Source: JBDNFP01 sp041689775
GTDB taxonomy: Bacteria > Bacteroidota > Bacteroidia > Cytophagales > Spirosomataceae
Direction: 5' to 3'
NCBI GenBank assembly: GCA_041689775.1
Contig: JBDNFP010000300.1
Location: 1-23,986, forward strand
Length of the DNA stretch: 23,986 nucleotides
Each line of letters starts with the position of its first letter. Positions within the stretch are counted from its first letter, which is position 1. The position numbers and the translations under genes are program-made. The notes under the pieces are model-generated. The model was not told the DNA's origin and did not search any database. It saw only the letters and a list, made by a program, of their open reading frames with translations. Positions 1 to 6,674 of the stretch are shown one piece after another.

Positions 1-33
1 GCCAAGAAAGTGCTCGCAATGTTTATTTCTTCG

Positions 34-105
34 AGCTGTTGAGGGGATTTGAACCCCTGACCTCTTCATTACCAAGGAAGTGCTCTACCCCTGAGCTACA
101 ACAGC
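34..105 (-). tRNA. tRNA-Thr (GGT)
   Basis: Read on the minus strand, a 72-base cloverleaf is complete. The acceptor arms GCTGTTG and CAACAGC pair over 7 bp, the D stem is GCTC/GAGC, the anticodon loop TTGGTAA gives anticodon GGT, and the T arm has a TTCAAAT loop closed by AGGGG/CCCCT. The lowest anticodon-stem pair is a C-T mismatch. CCA is not encoded; the bases after the discriminator T are CGA. It is the last of three tRNAs in this cluster and the closest to the window edge. In Bacteroidota this position normally precedes tuf, which would lie off the left end (inference). Confidence 0.95.
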
Positions 106-190
106 ATTAATTCCAAAATATCAAAAGCGATCAACGAAAAGAATTTCCAAAGGATATTTTCCGTGACCGCTTTGACGTCTATAAATTGTG

Positions 191-263
191 AGCGGGAGAC
201 GAGGTTCGAACTCGCGACCTATAGCTTGGAAGGCTATCGCTCTACCAACTGAGCTACTCCCGC
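191..263 (-). tRNA. tRNA-Gly (TCC)
   Basis: A full 73-base cloverleaf on the minus strand: acceptor arms GCGGGAG/CTCCCGC, D stem GCTC/GAGC, anticodon stem ATAGC/GCTAT closing loop CTTCCAA (anticodon TCC), and T arm GCGAG-TTCGAAC-CTCGT. The discriminator base is T and CCA is not encoded. It lies between tRNA-Tyr and tRNA-Thr and is probably processed from the same transcript. Confidence 0.96.
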
Positions 264-271
264 GACATTGG

Positions 272-354
272 TGGGGGCGGATGGATTCGAACCACCGAAG
301 GTATAAACCAGCAGATTTACAGTCTGCCCCATTTGGCCACTCTGGTACACCCCC
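272..354 (-). tRNA. tRNA-Tyr (GTA), long variable arm
   Basis: Minus-strand class II tRNA of 83 bases. The acceptor arms GGGGGTG/CGCCCCC pair with one G-T wobble, the anticodon stem GCAGA/TCTGC closes loop CTGTAAA (anticodon GTA), and a long variable arm precedes the TTCGAAT T-loop. The discriminator A is followed directly by CCA at 269-271. The other two tRNAs in the cluster lack an encoded CCA, so this one may be chance. It is the first tRNA of the cluster and lies 52 bases downstream of a good promoter match. Confidence 0.95.
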
Positions 355-406
355 AATCATTATTTCAAATCAGCCGTAAACCCCTCTACGATTTACTTTG
401 GAGGCA

Positions 407-436
407 CAAAATTATACTCTTTTTGAATATTGTCAA
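407..436 (-). promoter_or_regulatory. Promoter of the tRNA-Tyr/Gly/Thr cluster
   Basis: On the minus strand TTG (434-436) is followed after 19 bases by TAATTTTG (407-414). This fits the Bacteroidota primary promoter TTG-N17-23-TAnnTTTG. It lies just upstream of tRNA-Tyr with no gene between, so it most likely drives the three tRNAs and whatever follows off the left edge. Confidence 0.6.
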
Positions 437-456
437 ATTCTTTTTGAAAAATTTAT

Positions 457-504
457 CAAAAAAAACAAAAAGGTGGCCCCAATGCGTTTCAGGGCCATTT
501 TTTT
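457..504 (-). terminator. Bidirectional-looking terminator after the outer-membrane protein gene
   Basis: Inverted arms TGGCCC (474-479) and GGGCCA (492-497) form a GC-rich hairpin 10 bases past the stop codon at 508. In the minus direction the hairpin is followed by a T-rich tract (the complement of the A tract at 457-470); in the plus direction it is followed by seven T. It ends the sigma/anti-sigma/barrel unit and insulates the tRNA promoter. The gap 355-507 holds only this and the tRNA promoter. Confidence 0.75.
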
Positions 505-507
505 GTT

Positions 508-1632
508 TTATAATCTTATCCCAAAATTGATCATTTTGACGTTGGGTCCGCGATTATCCTGGAATAATGGATTCATATCATACTGAACGAAGAAGTCCAC
601 AAAATTCTTAATTCCTAGCTCAAAGCCGGCCCCGTACCGGAAATCATTCAGATAGTAATCTCCCTTGATATGATCTTTCTTTCCGTCTGAACCTAATTTA
701 GTCTTGGTGTATCCACCTAATCGATAGCCCGCATACATACCACCGCTGATGTGTGAAATCGCCGACTTAGGAAAGCTGATTGTAGGCATTAAGGAGAAAT
801 TGACGTACGGTACAGTCAGCTTACTTTTACGTAGATCCACAGCCCGTCCTTCATTATTCAACAATGGAGAAAAACCTAATTCGGAAGCGCCTTTTACAAC
901 GGTGTTGCTACCTTCAAACATCAGGTTATTCCAAGCCACATCCAGTCCAAAATCTACATGTAATCCTGCATTTTTACCCCGAACGATAGTTGCACTTTTG
1001 ATCATACTAAGGGCTACATAGCGTGAGCCAAAAGGTCGTAGGTCATAAGCTTCGGTATCGTAACCCACCGGACTATTACTAGCGTAAGCATTGAGGCCCA
1101 GGCTAACGTTAAATCCTTGTCGTGGACTCTTGTACTTTCTAACCCGATGGATAGTCGTGATACTATCGTCATCATTATTGGTAGAATCACTTTCGTACGT
1201 ATCATCCTTCTTGCCAACCCTCACCCGTTCTTCGCCGTCCTTAATATCTATTCCTTTGGTGGTGATACTTACCTCCGTTTCGCCGTCTTTAATCCGAATT
1301 CCTTTCAGATTGATTCGCACGTAGTTTTTGTCTTTGTCTACGCCAGAACTATCTTTTAAATAAGTGCGGGCATCTATATCATCATAAAATATTTTGTTGT
1401 CACCAGACATAGTATCTAGCCTAGCTCCGAGGTCTTTCAGTAACTTATTCAAATCGTACTTCATGAGCTTCTCTAGCTCTTTTCGATCTTCTCCATAAAT
1501 AATTAGGCGGGTTTTATCTCCAAACGTAACGATGATGGAGTCTTTCTTTGCGGCGGTCGCCTGAGCGGTCACAACGCTCAAAAGGCAAAATATGCCAATT
1601 ACAAGTGTTTTAAAGATTTTTCTCATGGCCAT
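508..1632 (-). CDS. Predicted outer-membrane beta-barrel protein with a KGIxIKDG repeat, function unknown
   Basis: 374 residues. Residues 3-27 form a signal peptide (positive n-region, hydrophobic core, AQA/TAA-type cleavage area). Residues about 28-165 are a hydrophilic, Asp/Lys-rich domain with a tandem repeat: residues 109-123 (LKGIRIKDGETEVSI) and 125-139 (TKGIDIKDGEERVRV). From about 172 the alternating hydrophobic/polar, Gly- and aromatic-rich pattern, ending in INFGIRL, suggests an outer-membrane barrel. It starts 5 bases after the stop of the probable anti-sigma gene, so the three genes are one unit. ATG codons at 1632 and 1626 are both possible; the second starts a cleaner signal peptide. 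I do not recognise a named family and the ligand or role is unknown. Confidence 0.75.
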   Translation of the reverse strand: MAMRKIFKTLVIGIFCLLSVVTAQATAAKKDSIIVTFGDKTRLIIYGEDRKELEKLMKYDLNKLLKDLGARLDTMSGDNKIFYDDIDARTYLKDSSGVDKDKNYVRINLKGIRIKDGETEVSITTKGIDIKDGEERVRVGKKDDTYESDSTNNDDDSITTIHRVRKYKSPRQGFNVSLGLNAYASNSPVGYDTEAYDLRPFGSRYVALSMIKSATIVRGKNAGLHVDFGLDVAWNNLMFEGSNTVVKGASELGFSPLLNNEGRAVDLRKSKLTVPYVNFSLMPTISFPKSAISHISGGMYAGYRLGGYTKTKLGSDGKKDHIKGDYYLNDFRYGAGFELGIKNFVDFFVQYDMNPLFQDNRGPNVKMINFGIRL

Positions 1633-1637
1633 GCTAA

Positions 1638-2453
1638 TTATAATTTGGTCTTTTCTTTTAAGTTTTGGTAGTATTTGGAGACCTTCTCTTCTTTATTTTT
1701 CAACCGTTCATCGGCTCTCGCAATTAGATTTTTAGGATTAAAGCCAACCTCTTGCCAGTCGACGGTATCGCCTTCTTTGACATTTTTGAGTTGACGAAGT
1801 ACCTTGATAAATTTCGAAGACCGCAAGCCGTCGGGTTTTGTCTCGTCCTCATTGACCAGAATATGGGCTACTATTACCCTATTCTTGGATTGCTCTACCT
1901 TGGGTTCATCGCTTAACCCGAGTGCTATTTCCGTAGGCATTGGTACTATTATCGGCATACTCTTATCTGATGTTTCAGACGCCTGCGGCGAATATCCTTC
2001 CTTTTGAATGGGTTTGAAGTCTGGTATGTCGATGGCTGCTACGTATTTCTCCTCTTTCTCTACGGTAGGATTTATGTCAAGAAAAGTCACCGAAGGCGGG
2101 GATTGCTTACTCTTAGGAATTTCATTTTTCAGTTCATCCAAAGTTGCAATTATTGCTCGATCTGAATCCTGACTTACTATACTTTGAATTTCCTGAGTTT
2201 GTTCCTGAATCACATCAAGTTTGGCGATGGTCTCGTTAGCTGGCTGTAAAGCTGAGTTTTGCCCCTGCCACACCATGTATCCCACCATCATGACAAACAC
2301 TACCCCAGCTGCTGCATACCAATACCACCAGCCACCTTCACGGGATGAGGTCTGCTGCTTTCCTTCTATTCTATTCCATAGATCAGGTGATGCCTTCGGC
2401 TCCCAATTGGAAAGCTTCTTAGCAAACAGATCATCAATTGGATGTTCTTTCAT
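1638..2453 (-). CDS. Single-pass membrane protein, probable anti-sigma factor
   Basis: 271 residues. The N-terminal part (1-40) is cytoplasmic in type, with a DDLFAKKLSNWEP stretch; DLF and a following W are common at the start of Bacteroidota anti-sigma-like proteins. One transmembrane segment spans about residues 45-63, preceded by a WWYWY belt. Residues 64-271 are charged, low in aromatics and presumably periplasmic. There is no zinc-binding HxxxCxxC motif. The start overlaps the end of the sigma-factor gene by 20 bases, which suggests translational coupling and is the main reason for calling it a regulator of that sigma factor. The family itself is not identified, so anti-sigma function is inferred from position and topology. 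Confidence 0.7.
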   Translation of the reverse strand: MKEHPIDDLFAKKLSNWEPKASPDLWNRIEGKQQTSSREGGWWYWYAAAGVVFVMMVGYMVWQGQNSALQPANETIAKLDVIQEQTQEIQSIVSQDSDRAIIATLDELKNEIPKSKQSPPSVTFLDINPTVEKEEKYVAAIDIPDFKPIQKEGYSPQASETSDKSMPIIVPMPTEIALGLSDEPKVEQSKNRVIVAHILVNEDETKPDGLRSSKFIKVLRQLKNVKEGDTVDWQEVGFNPKNLIARADERLKNKEEKVSKYYQNLKEKTKL

Positions 2454-3024
2454 AGTTTACTTTTTTTTTATACTCGTTCTCCCACTGCTCTACATACTGC
2501 TGCAAAAGTGCTCTTGCCCGATGTAGCTGCGACTTTGAGGTACTCTCTGTAATTCGCAGCATAGCAGCTACCTCAGCGTGACTGTATCCTTCTATTGCAT
2601 ATAGGTTAAAAACGGTCCGGTAGCCGCTAGGGAGTCGATCAATCATTTGTTTCATATCTTCGGCCTCCAAAAGTTCGTCAGCCTGTACCGTATCCGCAAC
2701 GCGTTGGGCTTCATCCAGGTCAGTATCTTCTAGGCTGCGTTTCTTTTGACGTAGATAGCTCAATGCTTCATTAACCATAATCCTGCGTATCCACCCTTCA
2801 AGACTTCCTTCTTCCTTAAACTGCTCAATCTTACTAAATACCTTCATAAAGCCTTCAACCAAAACATCTTCCGCTGTCATCTGGTCTCCTACATATCGCA
2901 TACACACACCGAGCATCTTTGACGAATACTTATCGTACAACTGTCGCTGTGCTTTGGCGTCTTCTTTTTTCAGGGCCTTGATTAATTGGGCTTCCTGATT
3001 AAAAAAGGGTATAATTTTAACCAT
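2434..3024 (-). CDS. RNA polymerase sigma-70 family factor, ECF type
   Basis: 196 residues, the normal size for an ECF sigma factor. Region 2 spans about 29-95, with the AEDVLVEGFMKVF helix for core binding and -10 recognition and a GWIRRIMVNEALSYLR segment. Region 4 spans about 127-178, with IDRLPSGYRTVFNLYAIEGYSHAEVAAML followed by the helix-turn-helix and SQLHRARALL recognition helix. It has no extra domain. It heads a three-gene unit with a membrane partner and an outer-membrane protein, an arrangement typical of envelope-responsive ECF systems. It is transcribed divergently from murI. I see no TAnnTTTG element upstream, so it may use an ECF-type, perhaps autoregulated promoter (inference). 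Confidence 0.93.
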   Translation of the reverse strand: MVKIIPFFNQEAQLIKALKKEDAKAQRQLYDKYSSKMLGVCMRYVGDQMTAEDVLVEGFMKVFSKIEQFKEEGSLEGWIRRIMVNEALSYLRQKKRSLEDTDLDEAQRVADTVQADELLEAEDMKQMIDRLPSGYRTVFNLYAIEGYSHAEVAAMLRITESTSKSQLHRARALLQQYVEQWENEYKKKVNYERTSN

Positions 3025-3149
3025 TCTGTTAGGGTGATTTCATTTACTAGATGCATATTAGCCCTTATCAGGTTGCATGGGGCTTCATAATAATTTAAAT
3101 TATTTCAAATTAGAACATCCCGGAACTTTGAAAATAGGAACAACTACCT

Positions 3150-3188
3150 GATCAGCAATACTATAAACTATTTTTTAGATCAGTAATA
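3150..3188. repeat. Imperfect direct repeat in the sigma factor/murI divergent region
   Basis: GATCAGCAATA (3150-3160) and GATCAGTAATA (3178-3188) match at 10 of 11 bases and start 28 bases apart, close to the murI start codon at 3196. The first copy overlaps the palindrome CTGATCAG. The rest of the 171-base intergenic region is AT-rich with no clear TAnnTTTG promoter. A pair of operator half-sites is possible but unproven. Confidence 0.35.
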
Positions 3189-3195
3189 ATTTTAT

Positions 3196-4005
3196 ATGCT
3201 TGATTCGACAGCTCCGATTGGAATATTTGATAGTGGTATTGGGGGTATGACCGTCGCCAGGGCAGTTACCCGATTACTACCCCGTGAAAATACAATTTAC
3301 TTTGGTGATACAGCTCACCTACCTTATGGCGATAAGTCTACCGCTGCTATCCAAGCTTACTCTATCAAGATCTGTAATGTACTTATTCAACAACAATGCA
3401 AGGTTATTCTTATAGCCTGCAACTCTGCCTCGGCCGCTGCCTTTGAGCTAGCGAAAGAGTATGTAGGCAGTAAAGCGCGGATTGTCAATGTAATTGATCC
3501 CGTAATTGATTACATAAAAGAACGATATAAAGGGAAGACCATCGGGCTTATTGGTACAAAGCAAACTGTACTTTCAAATGTCTACAAGAAAAAAGTAGAC
3601 GCTCTAAATAGAAATATCGTGCTAAAATCATTGGCAACGCCACTGCTGGCACCGATGATTGAAGAAGGTTTTTTTGACAATTCAATCAGTGAAAGTATAA
3701 TCGCCCAATATCTGTCTGACCCGGCGCTAGATGATATTGAGGCACTCATTTTGGGTTGCACCCACTACCCGCTCATCAAAAAACAGATCAAGGGATATTA
3801 CAGTGATGCCGTTGAGATTCTTGACACTTCCGAAATTGTTGCTCACTCTCTTCGGTCTTGGTTAGAACAGCACTACCTTGTAAATGAAAAAGGAGAAGGC
3901 AAACGCGATTTTTACGTCTCTGATTACACTCAGTCATTTGAGAGCTCAACCAAGTTGTTCTTTGGTAGTCAGACAACACTTTTGCATTATCCGCTGTGGG
4001 AATAA
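3196..4005 (+). CDS. murI: Glutamate racemase
   Basis: 269 residues, the usual length. It interconverts L- and D-glutamate in the cytoplasm, supplying D-Glu for peptidoglycan. The N-terminal IGIFDSGIGG (residues 8-17), the first catalytic cysteine in IACNSASA (C75), the second in LGCTHYPL (C188), and FGDTAHLPYG (36-45) are all present, so the enzyme should be active. It is the only clear plus-strand gene here. It converges on the respiratory operon with a terminator hairpin just past its stop, and diverges from the sigma-factor unit. The start is the first ATG, giving a normal short N-terminus before the first beta strand. Confidence 0.97.
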   Translation: MLDSTAPIGIFDSGIGGMTVARAVTRLLPRENTIYFGDTAHLPYGDKSTAAIQAYSIKICNVLIQQQCKVILIACNSASAAAFELAKEYVGSKARIVNVIDPVIDYIKERYKGKTIGLIGTKQTVLSNVYKKKVDALNRNIVLKSLATPLLAPMIEEGFFDNSISESIIAQYLSDPALDDIEALILGCTHYPLIKKQIKGYYSDAVEILDTSEIVAHSLRSWLEQHYLVNEKGEGKRDFYVSDYTQSFESSTKLFFGSQTTLLHYPLWE

Positions 4006-4035
4006 AAAAAGGAGGTAGACCTTATGGTCTACCTC
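4004..4035 (-). terminator. Terminator of the ACIII/oxidase operon (shared with murI)
   Basis: Arms GAGGTAGACC (4012-4021) and GGTCTACCTC (4026-4035) pair perfectly over 10 bp around a TTAT loop. Read on the minus strand the hairpin is followed at once by seven T (complement of 4004-4010), a classical intrinsic terminator about 30 bases past the last operon gene. In the plus direction the tail is only moderately T-rich, so it may end murI less efficiently. The AGGAGGT inside the arm is stem sequence, not a ribosome site. Confidence 0.85.
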
Positions 4036-4064
4036 TACAATACTTTTAATACTTTTGATACTAT

Positions 4065-4349
4065 TTAATTTCCCATTGCCCGTCGAACCTGCGCAGCTAC
4101 CAATCGCTGCTCTTCTCTGGTTTTACGACTAGTACGATACCACATAAAAGCTACGGCAAATACGATGAGGTACGGCATTATAAAGAGGTACATGATACCA
4201 ACGTTCAAGCCAATACCAACGTTGTTACGGCCGTTTCCCATGGTACTTTCAACGGAGCCCCGGCACATGGCACATTGGGCCCAAAGTTGGCTGGTATTCA
4301 GTGCTAGTAAGGTCACTAGTAGAATAATTTTTCTGACAATATTTTTCAT
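4065..4349 (-). CDS. Small exported membrane protein with a CxxC motif, last gene of the oxidase operon
   Basis: 94 residues. Residues 1-24 are a signal peptide ending LWA, and the mature protein would begin QCAMCRG, placing C26 and C29 at its very N-terminus outside the cytoplasm. A second hydrophobic segment (about 49-71) spans the membrane, and the Arg/Lys-rich tail (72-94) would face the cytoplasm. The ATG overlaps the stop of the DUF420 gene as ATGA, so translation is probably coupled. The place at the end of an aa3-oxidase operon, next to a SCO-like and a DUF420 gene, suggests a role in oxidase assembly, possibly metal or redox handling by the CxxC pair. That role is inference; I do not recognise a named family. 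Confidence 0.8.
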   Translation of the reverse strand: MKNIVRKIILLVTLLALNTSQLWAQCAMCRGSVESTMGNGRNNVGIGLNVGIMYLFIMPYLIVFAVAFMWYRTSRKTREEQRLVAAQVRRAMGN

Positions 4350-4885
4350 ACATAATAAGGACTAATTAGTAAATAAACGATCACTCCCGTCACACTTACA
4401 TACAGCCATATTGGGAATGCCCATTTAACTGCCTTTTTATGCTCACCAATCTGACCACTGTATGCAAAGTAGACTGCCCGCAACACGAACCATACAACTA
4501 CGATCGAGAGAGTGATATGGCTGACAAGTAGGAAATAATAAACCGGACGAATCAGGCCCTCTCCACCGAATGCGGTTGATTCATTTGACAAATGATACAA
4601 CACGTAGCTAACCAAAAACAAAGAGCCAAGAACAAAGGCGGATGTCATCACACGACGGTGGGCCGCGATATTTTTATTTCTGATGAAATAAAAACCAATC
4701 AATAATAATATAGAAGTGGCTGAATTAATTGCCCCATTGATGTGTGGTAACAACTTAGTCCATTCTCCCAGATCAACTTTTTCTCTAATACTCAAAAGTA
4801 TAGCAACAACTACCGGAATGGTTATCGCTAGTAATTTGATTAACCGGTTGTATTTGGCATTTTTCTCTATGATAAGCGACTCCAT
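4346..4885 (-). CDS. DUF420 family membrane protein, probable oxidase assembly factor
   Basis: 179 residues with about five transmembrane segments and five histidines spaced as in DUF420 proteins: H48 (LLPHINGAINS), H76 (AAHRRVM), H98 (LYHLSNES), H123 (VSHITLS) and H149 (GEHKKAVKW). They lie near membrane boundaries and could bind heme or metal. DUF420 members such as Bacillus YozB/CtaM, as I recall, are needed for maturation of heme-copper oxidases, which fits the location here. The gene starts 6 bases after the SCO-like gene and overlaps the next gene by 4 bases. Family assignment is confident; the exact function is inferred. Confidence 0.85.
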   Translation of the reverse strand: MESLIIEKNAKYNRLIKLLAITIPVVVAILLSIREKVDLGEWTKLLPHINGAINSATSILLLIGFYFIRNKNIAAHRRVMTSAFVLGSLFLVSYVLYHLSNESTAFGGEGLIRPVYYFLLVSHITLSIVVVWFVLRAVYFAYSGQIGEHKKAVKWAFPIWLYVSVTGVIVYLLISPYYV

Positions 4886-4891
4886 AAAACC

Positions 4892-5548
4892 CTACTCTTT
4901 TAAGTTTTTACTGTAATCTAAAATCTTAATTTCGGCCATTAGGCGATCAATATCTTCGGGGTCAAGGGCGTTGTAATATCCTCGTGTATATCCAGAAGCA
5001 TCTACTAAACTTAACCGATTATTTGACGAAATAGTTTGGTGTATACCCGCCTTTTCGCTAAGATGGAAGATCTTATCAACGTACTCGTATTGGCTTGAAT
5101 CAGTTACGCTAATAACCTTCCATAATTCTGACACCACCCGCCTCTTTTCCAGCTCCGTTTTTATACCGTTTTCCTTTTCAGGAATAAGAGTAAGAATTAT
5201 CAGTTCTGGATATGATTCACTGAGTTTATTGATTCTTACCAACTCACCGAGGACTTTATCGTACCCGTCAACGTTTGCTAACCGAATACTACTTAAAACC
5301 ATCATTTTACCCCGAAGCTGATCTGATGTCAGCGGTTCGTTGGAGGTTGTTATCAAGCTAAAATCATTTAGCTGATAAAATACAGTGTCTCCTTCGTTCA
5401 TTACTACCGCATTACTCACCGAATCTATCATCGGGACATAGTACGGCAAATCGTAATGATTGGTTGTGAAAATCTTAAGGAATAGAAAAATTAAAACCGG
5501 GAATGCTAATGTTAACATTAGCAACCCGGTCTTTAAGTATTTACGCAT
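4892..5548 (-). CDS. SCO1/SenC-like thioredoxin-fold protein lacking the copper-binding cysteines
   Basis: 218 residues. One N-terminal membrane anchor (about 8-26) is followed by a periplasmic thioredoxin-like domain: FSLITTSNEPLTSDQLRGK corresponds to the SCO stretch before the copper site, and LSLVDASGYTRGYYNAL (179-195) to the usual LVDxxGxIRGYYDG. SCO proteins deliver copper to CuA through CxxxC and a later His. Aligning G80-K81 with the SCO GK places the two cysteines at N92 and Y96; the whole protein contains no cysteine, and the His region before LSLVD reads SSNN. The family fold seems kept while the metal site is lost. It starts 4 bases after the subunit IV gene. Confidence 0.8.
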   Translation of the reverse strand: MRKYLKTGLLMLTLAFPVLIFLFLKIFTTNHYDLPYYVPMIDSVSNAVVMNEGDTVFYQLNDFSLITTSNEPLTSDQLRGKMMVLSSIRLANVDGYDKVLGELVRINKLSESYPELIILTLIPEKENGIKTELEKRRVVSELWKVISVTDSSQYEYVDKIFHLSEKAGIHQTISSNNRLSLVDASGYTRGYYNALDPEDIDRLMAEIKILDYSKNLKE

Positions 5549-5552
5549 ACAA

Positions 5553-5873
5553 TTATCTTACGCTAAAAATCGAACCGCCTTCCAGCATTAGAGCTAGTAA
5601 TAACCATACTACAAAAATGCAAGGAATTAGAATCGACCAAATCAAGGATTTGGCCTCATGTTTTAAGTGCATGAACTCACCTACAATGTAAAACGCCTTA
5701 ACAATCGTCATTCCGACAAAAATCGCCACTTTAAGAGTCCCGTGTGCGAAGGTGAAGGCAATTACGAATTCCAAAGCAGTAATTAGCGACAGAATGATGA
5801 AGACTTTCCAGATCTGCTTACGCTCTGCTGCTCCTCCATCGGAACTCTGATCATGTGTATTAATATCAGCCAT
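5553..5873 (-). CDS. Cytochrome c oxidase subunit IV (prokaryotic caa3/aa3 type)
   Basis: 106 residues with three transmembrane helices (about 23-43, 48-66, 79-97) after a hydrophilic N-terminus. The second helix ends in the typical GEFMHLKHE motif (H69, H72) of the prokaryotic COX IV family. It is a small accessory subunit of the membrane-embedded oxidase, without cofactors. It follows the second subunit III gene by 21 bases and precedes the SCO-like gene by 4, well inside the operon. Confidence 0.9.
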   Translation of the reverse strand: MADINTHDQSSDGGAAERKQIWKVFIILSLITALEFVIAFTFAHGTLKVAIFVGMTIVKAFYIVGEFMHLKHEAKSLIWSILIPCIFVVWLLLALMLEGGSIFSVR

Positions 5874-5894
5874 GGTAGTTAAATTTATACTTGG

Positions 5895-6659
5895 TTAAAC
5901 GAGGTAGAAGAAGGTAAAGACAAATACCCAAACAAGGTCGACAAAGTGCCAATAAAGACCGACTTTCTCAACCATTTCGTAGTGTCCACGACGGTCGTAA
6001 AAACCGGTGGCAGAGCGGTAATAGATTAGGATATTGAGTAAGACTCCACTAAATACATGAGTTCCGTGAAAGCCGGTAATAAAGAAAAAGAAATCAGCGA
6101 ATGCAGGAGGTCCGTATTGATTTTCAGCCAGATTAGCACCGAAAATAGTCTTTTCAATCCATGTTCCATTTACGATCTCACGTACCATAGTTCCGCTTTC
6201 AGTACCATGAATAAAGTGAGCCCATTCCCATGCTTGGCAGCCCAAAAAGGTAAATCCGCCCAGAATAGTCCACAACATGTACTTCTCTACACTAGCTTTG
6301 TCCATTCGGTGGCCTGCTTCAACCGCAAGTACCATCGTCACGCTACTGAAAATGAGAATAAAAGTCATAATTCCCACAAATACAAGGGGGAGCTCAATAC
6401 CGTGAAGGAATGGAACAGCCTCGTATACTTTTTCGGGAATAGGCCAATAAAGATTAGAGAAAGTAAAGTCTGCTACTTCGCCCGCATACGCAGTGTAGCT
6501 AAAACGTACCAATCCATAAGAAACCAATAAAGCGGAGAAAGTAAATGTATCGGAGATAAGAAAAAACCACATCATGAGTTTTCCATAACTCGCCTTCATA
6601 GGCTCAATTCCGCCCATCCACATTTTTGGTTCTACGGTACCTGTTGTCGTTGCAGCCAT
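5895..6659 (-). CDS. coxC: Cytochrome c oxidase subunit III (longer copy)
   Basis: 254 residues with about six to seven membrane helices. Hallmarks are KASYGKLMMWFFLISDTFTF near the N-terminus, the GFHGTHVFSG helix and the terminal EKVGLYWHFVDLVWVFVF, which match subunit III of heme-copper oxidases. Subunit III has no redox cofactor and stabilises subunit I and its proton uptake. This is the second of two tandem subunit III-type genes, 15 bases downstream of the shorter copy. It carries an extra soluble segment between helices (around residues 145-180) that the shorter copy lacks. Confidence 0.93.
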   Translation of the reverse strand: MAATTTGTVEPKMWMGGIEPMKASYGKLMMWFFLISDTFTFSALLVSYGLVRFSYTAYAGEVADFTFSNLYWPIPEKVYEAVPFLHGIELPLVFVGIMTFILIFSSVTMVLAVEAGHRMDKASVEKYMLWTILGGFTFLGCQAWEWAHFIHGTESGTMVREIVNGTWIEKTIFGANLAENQYGPPAFADFFFFITGFHGTHVFSGVLLNILIYYRSATGFYDRRGHYEMVEKVGLYWHFVDLVWVFVFTFFYLV

Positions 6660-6674
6660 CGCTTCGTTAAATTA

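Noticed and set aside
1..20. A stretch at the left edge whose minus-strand reading GAGCACTTTCTTGGC resembles the D-arm/anticodon region of the neighbouring tRNA-Thr (13 of 15 bases).
   Set aside because: No acceptor, D-loop or T arm accompanies it and the window ends there; too short to call a tRNA fragment or duplication.
4011..4017. AGGAGGT after murI as a strong ribosome binding site for a plus-strand gene.
   Set aside because: It is one arm of a perfect terminator hairpin and no plus-strand reading frame follows.
6057..6530. A 157-codon plus-strand ORF opposite the subunit III gene.
   Set aside because: It is antisense to a clearly conserved gene and its composition is that of a shadow frame.
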